From NCBI GenBank assembly GCA_030066975.1, contig JASJAO010000004.1, positions 186,001-250,000 of the forward strand: a stretch of 64,000 nt of DNA, written 5' to 3'. The stretch is from Henriciella sp. Lineage in GTDB: Bacteria > Pseudomonadota > Alphaproteobacteria > Caulobacterales > Hyphomonadaceae. The notes below the pieces were generated by a model. That model was not told the DNA's origin and did not search any database. It saw only the letters and a program-made list of their open reading frames with translations. Position 1 is the first letter of the stretch. The number at the start of each line of letters is the position of its first letter. Shown here piece after piece: positions 1 to 9,770 of this stretch. The translations under genes and the position numbers were made by a program.

Positions 1-2625
1 AAGTGTCAGCAGGAACCCGTCATAATCGGCATCCTGACCGACGCGCGAGGAGTCGCTTTCGGCTTCGTAGAAATTCACATCCGCAAACATGCCCCAGCCA
101 TCTTTCAGCTGAACCGGCTCTGATGCCGCAGAGGACATCGTCGTGGCTTGCGATGCCAGGGCAGAGAATCCAGCATTCGGATCGCTCGACGCCACCTGGA
201 TCGGCTGGCCTTGCACGTTGCGAACGAACCCGGTCGAACCATTCCGGATCTCGCCAAGGCGGCTGCCGAACTTGGTCCCAAGGACGTTGCCAAACGCAAA
301 CAGACCCTGACCGGTGGTTAACGCGTCATTCGGGCTGATCGCAGTGAACGCATTCGCGAGATCTGCACCTTCCAGCGTATCAATTTGCTGATACAGGCCC
401 TGCAGATTGGTATAGCTCGTCCCCCGTGCGGAATCGAGCGCTGAGGCGTAGCTGCGTTGCGCGGCCGTTGTGCTGGCGGGCAGCACGTCCAGGAATGACC
501 CGGCTTCAATATCGACCAGAACGGCCCCATCGCCCATCGAAACCACAGCCTCCAGGACACCGGCAATTTCAGACACGGAGTCAAATTCGCCGCTGGCTGT
601 GCCATCATACGTAACCACCGTATAAGACTGTCCAAACTCAACACCGTCATTGCCGACCATCAGAGCCAGCGTTCCACCGAATGAGGCATCGCCGGTAATC
701 GCCAGCAAATCGCTTTGGCCCCCATTGATGTCGATCGCCAGACCGGACCCTGAGGACATGATGGCACTGCCATCAATGGTCAGCGTCCCGACCGTGCCCA
801 TGCCACCTGGCGCAATGCCGCCCATGACATTTGTCAGGAACGGCGTCTCAACCGTACCTGACCCGGTCAGCATCCCGGACACCAACAGATAATCGCCGGG
901 CGTAGACAATGTCCCGTCAACATTCATCGTGCCCGCTTCCTGCGTCACATCGATCAGGCTGGTCAGAGACCCGTCTGAGGTAATGTCCAAACCTGCGCCT
1001 GATCCCGCCAGAGTCAGCTTGTCGATCTCGACCGTGCTGCTGAGGCGCGTTGTGCCATCCGCAGACAGCGTCACGTCGAAATAGCGGGCATTCACACCGG
1101 CCAGCGGATCCGGATCGACATTATTGGGTACAAAATCCGTCGCACCGGCCAGACCGTTCTCGATCGTTGGCTCCGGCAGTTCTTCTTCCAGGAACGGACC
1201 AACCTGCTCTTCCTCTTCCGGCTCAAACAGCAGTGTTTCCAAACTGTCATTTTCGCTATCGGTCGCTGCGGAACCGGAGACCGTGTCGAGCGAGACTTGT
1301 GCCCGGCCGCTTTCCAGCCCCTCGACCTGTCCTATCCCTGAGCTGTTGCCGCCCGCATCGGCTGTCACACCAATCGGAACAAGGTCATCGGTTTCCAGAT
1401 CCTGACACGCGTCACCAGGGCCACCGAACTCGACACAGACAAGGCCAAAGCTCGGCTCGTCACCATCCGGACCGGCGCCCGGCGCATCAGGGGTCCCGTT
1501 CACAACGTTCCCATTGGCATCAATCACGCGATAATTCGGGTCCTCCAGCGAGGTCCAGTGACTGCCATCTTCCCAGTCGCCGTCTCCGGCATTCGCGCCG
1601 ACATATCGATAGGGATTAACCGCCGCGATCCAGTCCCAATACAGGAAAAGCGGCTGATAGAAGCTGGTCGTACCGTATGAACTGAAATTCTGATCCACAA
1701 AAAAGCGTGATCCACCAGACAGAACGCCCAGCACCAGGTCTTCATCTGCCAGGTCATTGTTCTCTGCATCCAGGATCAACGGACCACCGGAATCACCGCC
1801 CGCCGTCGTCCCTTCATTCGGCAGCGCCTCGTCCCCGAATATGTTCACGTCAAATGGATTGGATTGGTTCGGATCATCAAAATCGGTTTGATACAGAACC
1901 TGCGGGAAAGTCTCTGGACCTGTCCCGAACAGGAAGTTGTCGCGCTGATCCAGAGAGGCGAGCGCGCCCAGCATGTTCTCAGCCGACCGGCGACGGAAAT
2001 CCACGCCGAAAATGTCACCATCCGCCCCTGTGCCAGTACCGCCATAGCCCGTGATATCAACGTGGTACCCCGTGCCATTGACCGAATCCACGCTGTCTGG
2101 CGCTTCAAGCGGTGAAAATAACAGCGCCCAGGTCGGGATACCGGTCGCCGGGGTATCGAGCGACGAAATCGCGACGTCCGCCTCAATGAAGCCGAGACCA
2201 AACGCGTCATTCACCGAATCCGGATGCCAGATCACCTGATTGCTGTTGTAAACGTAGAGATCTGGATTCGACTGGAACCCGCTTCCGAACCAGTCCTGAA
2301 ATCCAGGCAGAGCATCCGCCTGGAAAGACCAAGCCGCAGGGATCGATGTCCCGAACGCTTCCCCAGGTACATCATTCACACAATGCGCGGCAAACAGAAC
2401 CGTTCTCGGATTGATCAGGGATCCCGAACAGACAAACCCGTCCGCGCGGAAAAACATGCCGACACCGGTCAAATTGGTCTCATCATCCACAATCTCTTCG
2501 GAGTCTGTATTGTCGTTCGGCACGACCGCAGAAGCGGTCGGTGTAATCATTGCCGTGGCAATGACGGAGGCGGCCGCGGTTGCGAACAACCGATTGGATA
2601 AAGTACGTTTTTCAAGAATGGTCAT
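1..2625 (-). CDS. Autotransporter serine protease (S1 family), 3' end outside window
   Basis: The frame is open from an ATG at 2625 to the left edge, giving 875 codons and no stop, so the C-terminus is missing. Residues 1-33 form a signal peptide ending in TASA. A trypsin-like domain follows with the full triad: His81 in AAHC, Asp150 in EADVAIS and Ser279 in GGDSGGP. Beyond about residue 340 comes a Gly/Asp/Thr-rich passenger with autotransporter-type beta strands (an APGGMGTVGTLTIDG block), and the last part in view matches the start of an autotransporter beta-domain. Expected role: a secreted or surface protease that crosses the outer membrane through its own barrel. A GGGG ribosome binding site lies 6 nt before the ATG, and a palindrome sits just upstream. 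The substrate cannot be told. The protease call is firm; the barrel is inferred because it is cut off. Confidence 0.85.
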   Translation of the reverse strand, partial: MTILEKRTLSNRLFATAAASVIATAMITPTASAVVPNDNTDSEEIVDDETNLTGVGMFFRADGFVCSGSLINPRTVLFAAHCVNDVPGEAFGTSIPAAWSFQADALPGFQDWFGSGFQSNPDLYVYNSNQVIWHPDSVNDAFGLGFIEADVAISSLDTPATGIPTWALLFSPLEAPDSVDSVNGTGYHVDITGYGGTGTGADGDIFGVDFRRRSAENMLGALASLDQRDNFLFGTGPETFPQVLYQTDFDDPNQSNPFDVNIFGDEALPNEGTTAGGDSGGPLILDAENNDLADEDLVLGVLSGGSRFFVDQNFSSYGTTSFYQPLFLYWDWIAAVNPYRYVGANAGDGDWEDGSHWTSLEDPNYRVIDANGNVVNGTPDAPGAGPDGDEPSFGLVCVEFGGPGDACQDLETDDLVPIGVTADAGGNSSGIGQVEGLESGRAQVSLDTVSGSAATDSENDSLETLLFEPEEEEQVGPFLEEELPEPTIENGLAGATDFVPNNVDPDPLAGVNARYFDVTLSADGTTRLSSTVEIDKLTLAGSGAGLDITSDGSLTSLIDVTQEAGTMNVDGTLSTPGDYLLVSGMLTGSGTVETPFLTNVMGGIAPGGMGTVGTLTIDGSAIMSSGSGLAIDINGGQSDLLAITGDASFGGTLALMVGNDGVEFGQSYTVVTYDGTASGEFDSVSEIAGVLEAVVSMGDGAVLVDIEAGSFLDVLPASTTAAQRSYASALDSARGTSYTNLQGLYQQIDTLEGADLANAFTAISPNDALTTGQGLFAFGNVLGTKFGSRLGEIRNGSTGFVRNVQGQPIQVASSDPNAGFSALASQATTMSSAASEPVQLKDGWGMFADVNFYEAESDSSRVGQDADYDGFLLTL

Positions 2626-2652
2626 GTTTTTCCCCAGCACGAATTCGATCAA

Positions 2653-2670
2653 TCTTACATTATTGTAAGA
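2653..2670. promoter_or_regulatory. Palindrome upstream of the autotransporter protease
   Basis: A perfect inverted repeat, TCTTACA-TTAT-TGTAAGA, lies 28 bp upstream of the protease ATG at 2625. Its place and symmetry suit a dimeric repressor or a 5' UTR hairpin. I do not recognise the regulator. Confidence 0.4.
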
Positions 2671-2754
2671 CTGGAACCTGTCACTAAATTTAGGTTTAAC
2701 GCTGTACGGATTCGAACCGAACGTAACCTTTTAGCCACAATGCAACTTTAGATT

Positions 2755-3378
2755 TTATATTTCGCCCGATGCGCGAATTCTGTCGAAAAACATCAGCGAA
2801 ACCAAGCGTCCGGTATCCGGATCTGTACCAAACCCGGGTCCGGCATCGTGAAACAACCAGGGATCAAATAGAATCAATCGGTTAAATCGCATCGGCACAC
2901 GCTGAACACGTTCCCAGGCGGAGCTGCGAAACGTATCCTTGTTCACCACATCCTCGATCAACGCGTTTGGGTCTGAATAGCCGTGCTTGACCCATTCCGT
3001 CGGAAGCTTGGGCACGCTTTCCAGCCCCGTGCGGCGATGACGATAAAAATCCGTGCCGCCCCGGCAGTGTTCCGGCAGGCTCAAATACAGGATCCCGGAA
3101 TAGAAACAGGGATCGATATGCACACCGGTCCGCCCCTTGTCCTGTTTCAGGGTCAGACGACAGAAACCGTGGCTCGTCCCGGGCGCCGGCTGCACCGCCG
3201 TCCCGATCTGTTTCGAAATCAAGGCCTCAAGCCCCTGAATCTCAAGCGGCCTCGTCGACAAAGTGCCCGGATAGTTGCCCTTCTTCAGCGCCGGATCATA
3301 ATTCAGCCCAAGCGCTTTCACCCGCGCCGCAAACGGATCTTTCAGAAAATTGTCAATCACAATCAGACTGGGCAGCAT
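2755..3378 (-). CDS. DUF6445-like protein, probable 2OG-Fe(II) oxygenase fold
   Basis: 207 residues from the ATG at 3378; a TTG at 3414 would add 12 residues of unlikely sequence. The protein shows the layout of an iron/2-oxoglutarate oxygenase: His87-x-Asp89 (GVHIDP), then a distal His177 (WLFHD) and Arg191 in GRLVSL. DUF6445 proteins of this size are known from Caulobacter relatives, often near tryptophan halogenase or SapC-like genes, but none of those is adjacent here. It faces the membrane-protein gene at 3535 across a 156-bp divergent gap. The family has no firmly established reaction that I know of, so enzyme activity is inferred from the HxD...H spacing. Confidence 0.65.
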   Translation of the reverse strand: MLPSLIVIDNFLKDPFAARVKALGLNYDPALKKGNYPGTLSTRPLEIQGLEALISKQIGTAVQPAPGTSHGFCRLTLKQDKGRTGVHIDPCFYSGILYLSLPEHCRGGTDFYRHRRTGLESVPKLPTEWVKHGYSDPNALIEDVVNKDTFRSSAWERVQRVPMRFNRLILFDPWLFHDAGPGFGTDPDTGRLVSLMFFDRIRASGEI

Positions 3379-3449
3379 GGGTCTGGTTCTAACGCAGCTC
3401 GGCAAAAGGAACAATTATCACAATCAATTCAAGGCCCAACCCGGCTGAG

Positions 3450-3463
3450 AAAACGCGCGTTTT
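3450..3463. promoter_or_regulatory. Perfect 14-bp palindrome between divergent genes
   Basis: AAAACGCGCGTTTT is fully self-complementary and lies between the divergent starts at 3378 (minus) and 3535 (plus). It could be a shared operator. The regulator is unknown and chance is possible. Confidence 0.3.
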
Positions 3464-3534
3464 ACGGTGTACGGTATTGTTTCTGCACCGAGCAATCAGC
3501 CCGAGGAAACGCTGTCCCGATATAAGACAAATAT

Positions 3535-4323
3535 ATGACAAACCCCGTTTATGATCCGACCCGAACGGTTCGCTTCGCCATCACGCCAACTCTAATTATG
3601 TCGCTGCTATCGATCGCGCTGGCCGCGATCCTGGCCGCCCACTGCTTTGCGCTCTATTTGCATCACGGTTCAAACTGGGAAAAGGCCGATATCATTGTCG
3701 ACTGGCTCCATATGGGCCGCGAGCGCAATCTACCGACGCTCTATTCGGTTTTCATCATTGCCTGTGCTGGCGGCATGTGCCTGCTGATGCCCAGACTCAA
3801 CGTTAATCTGCCAGAAGGCAGCGCCGGGTGGAACCTGATCGGATACATCCTGCTCGCCCTCAGTCTGGACGAGTTGGTCTCGATCCATGAGAGAATCGGT
3901 TGGCGACTACAAGAAAGCCTGAACCTCACCGGGCCGCTGTATTTCGCCTGGGTTATTCCTTACGCTGCTTTCGCGCTTATTGTTGCGGTGATCCTCTTAC
4001 CATGGCTCTTACGCCTGGATTTTCGCACAAAAGCTTTCATGATTGTCGCTGGAGGGATTTATCTCACCGGCGCCATTGGGATGGAACTGATCGGCGCGAG
4101 CATTCACTACGAGAACCTGCTGCAGAACATACAGACCGATGACAGTTTGAAGGCCGATGTCATGGTCACAATCGAAGAGACCCTCGAAATTGCGGGCATG
4201 TCACTCTTCCTTGCCACAGTGCTGACCGCGCTCTCGCATCGGGGAGGCCGCGTGGTGTTCAATTTCGCTGAAGCGGAGCCGACCGTCCAACCGCAATCGA
4301 TTTGGACGCCTCACCGCTACTAG
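3535..4323 (+). CDS. Multi-pass membrane protein of unknown function
   Basis: 262 residues from an ATG. Hydrophobic stretches near residues 20-42, 70-84, 100-112, 133-157, 167-185 and 215-232 suggest about six membrane spans. A charged DELVSIHERIG segment lies between spans 3 and 4 and resembles a conserved polar motif, but I cannot name the family. There is no clear Shine-Dalgarno site. The stop codon overlaps the stop of the convergent DUF6489 gene. Confidence 0.6.
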   Translation: MTNPVYDPTRTVRFAITPTLIMSLLSIALAAILAAHCFALYLHHGSNWEKADIIVDWLHMGRERNLPTLYSVFIIACAGGMCLLMPRLNVNLPEGSAGWNLIGYILLALSLDELVSIHERIGWRLQESLNLTGPLYFAWVIPYAAFALIVAVILLPWLLRLDFRTKAFMIVAGGIYLTGAIGMELIGASIHYENLLQNIQTDDSLKADVMVTIEETLEIAGMSLFLATVLTALSHRGGRVVFNFAEAEPTVQPQSIWTPHRY

Positions 4324-4595
4324 TCTTTCTTGCTCCGTCCCGCTGCCTTTTTGGCGGTGCCCGTCGCGCGGCTGACCACGCTGCCCATCAGCGACTGGAA
4401 CTGCTCAATCCCTTTACCGGACACCGTCATCCACTGGGCAATCAGCCGCTCCGGATTGGCGAGGGTGTCGATATTCTCCTGGGTACGCCGCATCATCTCC
4501 TCCATGATCATGTCGTTTATCGGCTCGACATCCGGCAGCCCCATAAAGGTCCGCGCCTCCTGAGGTGTGACCTCAACATTGATGGTGATTTTCAT
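4320..4595 (-). CDS. DUF6489 family protein
   Basis: 91 residues from the ATG at 4595. The N-terminus MKITINVEVTPQEARTFMGL followed by PDVEP is the DUF6489 signature, a small alphaproteobacterial family of unknown function. The middle is an amphipathic helix rich in Met and Glu, and the tail is Lys-rich. Upstream codons back to a TTG at 4676 are in frame but do not look like the family. The stop overlaps that of the gene ending at 4323, so the two transcripts converge. Confidence 0.75.
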   Translation of the reverse strand: MKITINVEVTPQEARTFMGLPDVEPINDMIMEEMMRRTQENIDTLANPERLIAQWMTVSGKGIEQFQSLMGSVVSRATGTAKKAAGRSKKD

Positions 4596-4720
4596 GGCGT
4601 CCTCACTTGATTGATCTGCGACGCTAGAGCTAACGAGCAATTGGGCAAGACACCAGTGGGTGCCATTATCAAACATCTCATTTACACATAGCTTTGAATC
4701 AATTCGCGGATCATCGACTT

Positions 4721-5251
4721 ATGCAAAATACCCTCTCCATGGCCATTTGCTTCGCCACGCTTTTATGCACAGCGCAACAGTCCGAGGCCCAAGCGAGCCC
4801 TGACGACATTGTTGCGGGACGCATCTCTCAAGAGCCGACTAAGGCTTGTATTGCTGAAGCGATGAGCCGAACTGAGAAACTGGAAAAATGCGCCGAACTG
4901 TCACGCCAGAGAACATATACGCCGCCCAGATCAACTTATGCAATGGTGAACTCCTATCGTTCAGAAACGCTAGTTTGGACAGAGCTAATGAACAGCGCCT
5001 ACAGTGCGTTGACGGCGTTCTATACAGAACAAGAGAGACAATCAGCGTCGGGCGAAGATCTCTCAGATTTGCTGACGAAAAGCCAGAATGCCTGGATTGG
5101 CTGGACAATATCTCGATGCGAATATCAATACGGAAGATCGGGCGAAGGCTCCATGCGAATGACCAATGCAGCGGTATGCAAACACGAACTTACGGCAGCG
5201 CGAGCAATTGAGTTGGAAGTCATCCGACATTGGGAAATCGAGCGCCAATAG
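4721..5251 (+). CDS. Secreted protein with LprI/DUF1311-like domain
   Basis: 176 residues from the ATG at 4721, chosen over an in-frame TTG at 4694 because the signal peptide (to about EAQA) starts here. The C-terminal part has the LprI-type pattern: an aromatic-rich helix with a WIGWTISRCEYQYG block, then a Cys and a TAARAIEL helix. LprI-like proteins act in the periplasm and some inhibit lysozyme, but the domain is also common in proteins of unknown role. Base composition is more AT-rich than most neighbours. Confidence 0.55.
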   Translation: MQNTLSMAICFATLLCTAQQSEAQASPDDIVAGRISQEPTKACIAEAMSRTEKLEKCAELSRQRTYTPPRSTYAMVNSYRSETLVWTELMNSAYSALTAFYTEQERQSASGEDLSDLLTKSQNAWIGWTISRCEYQYGRSGEGSMRMTNAAVCKHELTAARAIELEVIRHWEIERQ

Positions 5252-5308
5252 CGCATACTCACCATTCTTCTTTAGGTTGGCGGATTGAAAAAGCTGATCA
5301 AGCTCCCA

Positions 5309-5524
5309 TCAATCAGCCAATTCCAGCCGTTCTTCGATCCTGTCCAGGCGTGTCTTGATATGCGCGATATCTGCGTGGTCATGATCCTGAAGTGATGTGA
5401 GCCCGGCAACGTGCTGACGCGTCGCGCGCATCTCTGCGGCCACAGTATCCATACGGTCCGCCATCCGCCCCATATCGCTGCGAATGGCGCGCAAATGCTC
5501 TAGGATGATACTATCCGTTTCCAT
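5309..5524 (-). CDS. Small coiled-coil protein
   Basis: 71 residues from the ATG at 5524. It is almost entirely heptad-like: IILEHLRAIRSDMGRMADRM near the start and IKTRLDRIEERLEL at the end. Similar short helical proteins are frequent in alphaproteobacteria and have no assigned function. It lies 43 bp downstream of sufB on the same strand and could be co-transcribed, but occupies the place where sufC would be expected. Confidence 0.55.
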   Translation of the reverse strand: METDSIILEHLRAIRSDMGRMADRMDTVAAEMRATRQHVAGLTSLQDHDHADIAHIKTRLDRIEERLELAD

Positions 5525-5567
5525 CACCAAGAACTAGCACAAAAAGAGAACAAGCAAAGCCGAAATT

Positions 5568-7127
5568 TTACCCAACGCTCCCCTCTAGGCTCACCTTCAG
5601 CAAGCTCTGCGCCTCGACCGCGAATTCCATCGGCAATTCCTGCAAAACCTCACGCACAAACCCATTCACCAACAGGGCCACCGCCTCTTCTTCGCCAATG
5701 CCGCGCTGGCGGACATAGAAGAGCTGATCATCGGACAGTTTCGTCGTCGTCGCCTCATGCTCCAGCTGCGCATCGGCGCGCCGGTTCTCGACATAGGGCA
5801 CCGTATGCGCCCCGCAGCGATCACCGATCAGCAGGCTGTCACATTGGGTGAAATTGCGCGCCTTGTCGGCTTTCTTGTTCACCGAAACGAGCCCGCGATA
5901 GGTATTGTCGGACTTGCCCGCCGAGATGCCTTTGGAGATGATCCGCGACTTCGTCCGCTTGCCGAGATGGATCATCTTGGTGCCGGTATCGGCCATTTGC
6001 CGTCCATTGGTCACCGCAATCGAGTAGAACTCCCCCACGCTATCATCGCCGCGCAGCACGCAGCTCGGATATTTCCAGGTCACCGCCGAGCCGGTCTCAA
6101 CCTGCGTCCAGGAAATCTTGGACCGATCGCCCCGACAATCGCCGCGCTTGGTCACGAAATTATAGATCCCGCCCTTGCCGTCTTCATCGCCCGGCCACCA
6201 GTTCTGCACCGTCGAGTATTTGATTTCGGCATCTTCCAGCGCGACCAGTTCCACCACCGCCGCATGCAGCTGGTTCTCATCTCGCATCGGCGCCGTACAG
6301 CCCTCAAGATAGCTTACATAACTGCCCACATCGGCAATAATCAGCGTGCGCTCAAACTGGCCGGTATTCTCCGCATTCATACGGAAATAGGTGCTGAGCT
6401 CCATCGGGCAGCGCACGCCCTTTGGAATGTAGACAAACGTCCCGTCAGAGAAGACCGCGCAGTTCAGTGTCGCAAAGTAATTGTCCGACTGCGGCACCAC
6501 AGAGCCGAGATACTTCTTCACCAGTTCCGGATGCTCATGCACAGCTTCCGAGATCGACATGAAAATCACGCCCGCTTTTTCCAACTCGGCCCTGAATGTC
6601 GTCGCAACAGAGACAGAGTCAAACACCGCATCCACGGCCACGCGAGGGGTCTCGCGCGCCGCCGCGGCCGTCTCCGCCGCGCCCTCGACGCCGAGCAGGA
6701 CTTCCGCTTCGCGCAGTGGAATGCCAAGCTTTTTGTAGGTCTCCAGAATCTCTTCCGGCACGTCGTCAATCGACTCATACTTCGCGCCGACCTTTGGTGC
6801 CGCGTAAAAATAGGTTTCCTGATAATCGACCGGATCATAGCGCACCATCGCCCAGTCCGGCTCCTCCATAGTCAGCCAGCGCTCATAAGCCTTGAGCCGC
6901 CACTCAAGCAGCCACTCCGGCTCATCCTTTTTCTCGGAGATGAAACGAACAATGTCCTCATTCAGGCCCTTTGGCGCGAATTCGGTCTCGATATCGGTTG
7001 AAAATCCGGCTGAATAATTCTCCGACTCCAGCGCTTTGGCCGCCGCAACCGTGCCCTCATCAATGCTGTCCTTGACTTTAACTTCGCAGTCTTCGTCATG
7101 ATCGTCGATACCTCCGCAGCAATCCAT
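5568..7127 (-). CDS. sufB: Fe-S cluster assembly scaffold SufB
   Basis: 519 residues. SufB, with SufC and SufD, is the scaffold on which Fe-S clusters are built in the cytosol. The match is clear along the length: [16 protein letters not shown], the [17 protein letters not shown] core, [19 protein letters not shown] with its conserved Cys, and QLEHEA near the C-terminus. The start ATG at 7127 overlaps the TAA of the cysteine desulfurase gene (TAATG) with AGGAG upstream, indicating translational coupling. The protein is longer than usual: it begins with an unusual Cys/Asp-rich leader ([15 protein letters not shown]), and an Ala-rich insert lies around residues 140-160. No sufC or sufD follows. 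Confidence 0.95.
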   Translation of the reverse strand: MDCCGGIDDHDEDCEVKVKDSIDEGTVAAAKALESENYSAGFSTDIETEFAPKGLNEDIVRFISEKKDEPEWLLEWRLKAYERWLTMEEPDWAMVRYDPVDYQETYFYAAPKVGAKYESIDDVPEEILETYKKLGIPLREAEVLLGVEGAAETAAAARETPRVAVDAVFDSVSVATTFRAELEKAGVIFMSISEAVHEHPELVKKYLGSVVPQSDNYFATLNCAVFSDGTFVYIPKGVRCPMELSTYFRMNAENTGQFERTLIIADVGSYVSYLEGCTAPMRDENQLHAAVVELVALEDAEIKYSTVQNWWPGDEDGKGGIYNFVTKRGDCRGDRSKISWTQVETGSAVTWKYPSCVLRGDDSVGEFYSIAVTNGRQMADTGTKMIHLGKRTKSRIISKGISAGKSDNTYRGLVSVNKKADKARNFTQCDSLLIGDRCGAHTVPYVENRRADAQLEHEATTTKLSDDQLFYVRQRGIGEEEAVALLVNGFVREVLQELPMEFAVEAQSLLKVSLEGSVG

Positions 7128-8272
7128 TATGCTCGCTCCTTCAACACCGTCCGCCGCGCAGCCTCGAGCCACACATCTGCCGTCCGGTCAAAATCTTCTA
7201 CCACACTTTGCCATCCATAGCTGGTGCGGATTGCCGAATCTGCAAGTGTGTCATCGACGCCCATCGCCGACAAAACGAGAGATCGCTTCACCTTGCCGCT
7301 GGAACAGGCTGATCCTGAGCTGACCGCAACCCCGCCCAGATCCATCGCCATGACCTGAGTCTCGGCCCGAAACCCCGCAATCGCGAAGTTGGACGTCTGC
7401 GCCAGACGCTCCGCCCCTGCGCCAAACACCGTCACCCCGGCTTCAGACTTCAGACGCGCTTCCATCGCATCCCGCGCCGCCGCCAGGCCTTGCAGCTTTC
7501 CCATGTCGCGCACGCCCGCCTCGGCCGCGGCACCAAAACCGGCAATCCCGCTCAAATTCTCCGTGCCTGAACGCAAAGACCGCTCCTGCCCGCCACCAAA
7601 AAGCACCGGCTTTAACGGCGCACCAGCGCGCACCCACAGCGCGCCGACGCCCTGCGGCCCGCCCACCTTATGCGCAGACAGGGCCAGATAATCGACACCC
7701 AGCAAGCCGACATTGACCATCACTTTGCCAAGCCCCTGCACCGCATCGCAATGGGTCAAGCCGCCCGCCTCACGCACGATTTCCGCGGCCTCGGCGACGG
7801 GTTGAATCACCCCGGTCTCATTGTTCGCCAGCATTACCGCCAGCACGGGCATCCCGTCCCGCGCCCGATCCCACCGCGCGAGCCGATCCCGCAGCCAATC
7901 GAGGTCCAACACGCCCTGCGGCGTCACATAGGCGGTTTCCACGGCCACGCCGGCATAGCCTGCATTCTTGATCACCGCCTCGTGCTCAATCGCTGAGATC
8001 AGTAGTGTGCAGGCCCGATCGAGCTGCGCGACCACGCCGTGCAGAGCAAGCGCATTCGCTTCGGTCCCGCCGGAGGTGAACACGACATCCTGCGCCCGCG
8101 CGCCAACACTCAGCGCGACCTGCCCGCGCGCCGTCTCGAGCAGCTTACGCGCCGCCCGCCCCGGCCCGTGCACAGACGACGGGTTCGCCCCTGCATCCAT
8201 CGCGGCCAGCATCACCTCACGCGCTTCCGGCCGCAGCGGCGCCGTGGCATTATAATCGGCATAGATCGTCAT
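7127..8272 (-). CDS. Cysteine desulfurase (IscS/NifS type)
   Basis: 381 residues. This PLP enzyme takes sulfur from cysteine and hands it to Fe-S assembly proteins, here presumably SufB encoded directly downstream with a 1-base stop/start overlap. PLP-binding Lys202 lies in [10 protein letters not shown], and the catalytic Cys323 sits in [10 protein letters not shown]. The SACSSG loop places it with the IscS/NifS group (class I) rather than SufS, as in many alphaproteobacterial suf operons. Upstream, where iscR or rirA often lies, there is instead a divergent gene for a small secreted protein. Confidence 0.93.
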   Translation of the reverse strand: MTIYADYNATAPLRPEAREVMLAAMDAGANPSSVHGPGRAARKLLETARGQVALSVGARAQDVVFTSGGTEANALALHGVVAQLDRACTLLISAIEHEAVIKNAGYAGVAVETAYVTPQGVLDLDWLRDRLARWDRARDGMPVLAVMLANNETGVIQPVAEAAEIVREAGGLTHCDAVQGLGKVMVNVGLLGVDYLALSAHKVGGPQGVGALWVRAGAPLKPVLFGGGQERSLRSGTENLSGIAGFGAAAEAGVRDMGKLQGLAAARDAMEARLKSEAGVTVFGAGAERLAQTSNFAIAGFRAETQVMAMDLGGVAVSSGSACSSGKVKRSLVLSAMGVDDTLADSAIRTSYGWQSVVEDFDRTADVWLEAARRTVLKERA

Positions 8273-8337
8273 ATTCTGGACATAGCATATTCATATGGAG
8301 GCAAAAGGCGCGTCAGCCACCTCATAAGGATATCAGC

Positions 8338-8889
8338 ATGCGAGTGATATTTGCAGCTTTCATTATGTTTCAGGCTAGCTTTACCGCAAACGCAGACCAG
8401 TTTCTGGGTAGCGCTCTACACATCATGTGTGACGAAGAAGCTGGCTTCTTTGAGCTGCAAACCAAACAGGCGCCCAATATTTCGCACTACCCCGATATGT
8501 ATACTATTAACACTCTGGAGCAAACACCCTTTATATGCGAGTTCAATCGCCACAAAATAAGAATCAGCGGCAAGAACCGCGTCGATGGAAAAGGGCCATG
8601 CGGCGCGGTACATGGAAAATTTGCTCAAGTCACGATCAATGACATGCCTCTAACAGCGCCCTTAACAAGCACAAAACCTTATACGTCAGCCAGGCAGATA
8701 CGCAAAAACGGCACTTTCGATATTACGGGGTGCTTTGATCGGAGTATTAGTATGACTGTTCGCGAAGGCGAGGGCTGGTTTTTGACTGAAGTGTGTCATT
8801 CCGAAGATGATCGAAGTGACGATCATGGCAGAACAACTGGCGAATGCATCCAAGAGTTCCATACCAAAGACTCGCCATACGAAGACTGA
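8338..8889 (+). CDS. Small secreted cysteine-containing protein, unknown
   Basis: 183 residues with an AAGGA ribosome binding site before the ATG. A signal peptide ends near residue 19-20 (TANAD). The mature part has several Cys residues and a hydrophilic, His/Asp-rich tail, so a disulfide-stabilised periplasmic or secreted protein is likely. I recognise no family. Codon use is clearly more AT-rich than in the neighbouring genes, which suggests acquisition or weak selection. Confidence 0.55.
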   Translation: MRVIFAAFIMFQASFTANADQFLGSALHIMCDEEAGFFELQTKQAPNISHYPDMYTINTLEQTPFICEFNRHKIRISGKNRVDGKGPCGAVHGKFAQVTINDMPLTAPLTSTKPYTSARQIRKNGTFDITGCFDRSISMTVREGEGWFLTEVCHSEDDRSDDHGRTTGECIQEFHTKDSPYED

Positions 8890-8978
8890 GATGCAGAAAA
8901 ATTTGCATTCGCGCCACCACATCCGCTATAGCGCCCGCTCAACACAGATTTGCAGCCCGAGAGCGAGACCCTACCGCC

Positions 8979-9734
8979 ATGGCAGAACTCCTTATTCCTG
9001 GCCCACAAGGCCGGATCGAAGCCCGCTACACGCCGCCCCCACATGAAGGTGCGTCTGTCGCCCTGATCCTGCATCCGCATCCGCGCGCTGGCGGCACAAT
9101 GCAGGATCCGATCACGATCCGCTTGTATCAGATGTTCGAATCCAAAGGCTTCGGTGTCCTGCGCTTCAACACACGCGGCGTCGGCCGCTCTCAGGGCGTT
9201 TATGATCAAGGCGTTGGCGAGCTCGAAGATGCCGCTTTCGTCCTCGATTATATGGAGAACATGGTTGAAAGCCCGCGCTATGTCTGGTGCGCCGGCTACA
9301 GCTTCGGCGCCTGGATCACGCTCCAGCTGCTGATGCGCCGACCGGAGCTTGATGGCTTCCTCGCCATTGCACCGCCTGCCAATCACTATGATTTCAGCTT
9401 CCTCGCCCCCTGCCCGGCCTCCGGCCTGATCATTTCCGGTGAGAATGACGCGATCTCCAAGCCATCTGACGTCGAGCGCGCCTTGACCAAAGTCCGCATC
9501 CAGAAAGGCGAAGAAATTGAACGCGCCAGCATCGACGGCGCCAATCACTTCTTCCAGGACAAGCATGACGAGCTGATCGACATTTGCGAGGCCTATGTCG
9601 ACCGCCGTCTGGTCGACGATGAGGAAAAACTACGCCGCGAAGCAGAAGCCGCCGCCGCCAAAGCCGGCAGCCGCAAACCGCCCATCCCACGCGCCCTGCC
9701 CCTCAACCCAGAAGACAATGATCCGCTGGGTTAG
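8979..9734 (+). CDS. Alpha/beta hydrolase
   Basis: 251 residues from the ATG at 8979; an upstream extension in the same frame is Arg-rich non-family sequence. The fold is of the dienelactone-hydrolase-like COG2945 type: HPHPRAGGTM (oxyanion region), LRFNTRGVGRSQG, nucleophile Ser108 in GYSFG, Asp157 in ISGENDAIS and His190 in GANHFF. The C-terminus carries a charged Ala/Glu/Lys tail. Family members hydrolyse esters or related bonds; the substrate cannot be inferred. A mechanosensitive channel gene follows 36 bp downstream. Confidence 0.85.
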   Translation: MAELLIPGPQGRIEARYTPPPHEGASVALILHPHPRAGGTMQDPITIRLYQMFESKGFGVLRFNTRGVGRSQGVYDQGVGELEDAAFVLDYMENMVESPRYVWCAGYSFGAWITLQLLMRRPELDGFLAIAPPANHYDFSFLAPCPASGLIISGENDAISKPSDVERALTKVRIQKGEEIERASIDGANHFFQDKHDELIDICEAYVDRRLVDDEEKLRREAEAAAAKAGSRKPPIPRALPLNPEDNDPLG

Positions 9735-9770
9735 TTAGGCCGGATTTGATATTGCAAGCGGCGTGACACC

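Noticed and set aside
2700-2760. tRNA T-loop-like sequence (GGTTCGAATCC on the minus strand)
   Set aside because: No matching acceptor, anticodon or D arms around it, and the T-stem pairs poorly.
5757-7001. 414-codon open frame on the plus strand
   Set aside because: It is exactly antisense to sufB, His/Arg-rich and without family resemblance; a shadow of GC-rich codon use.
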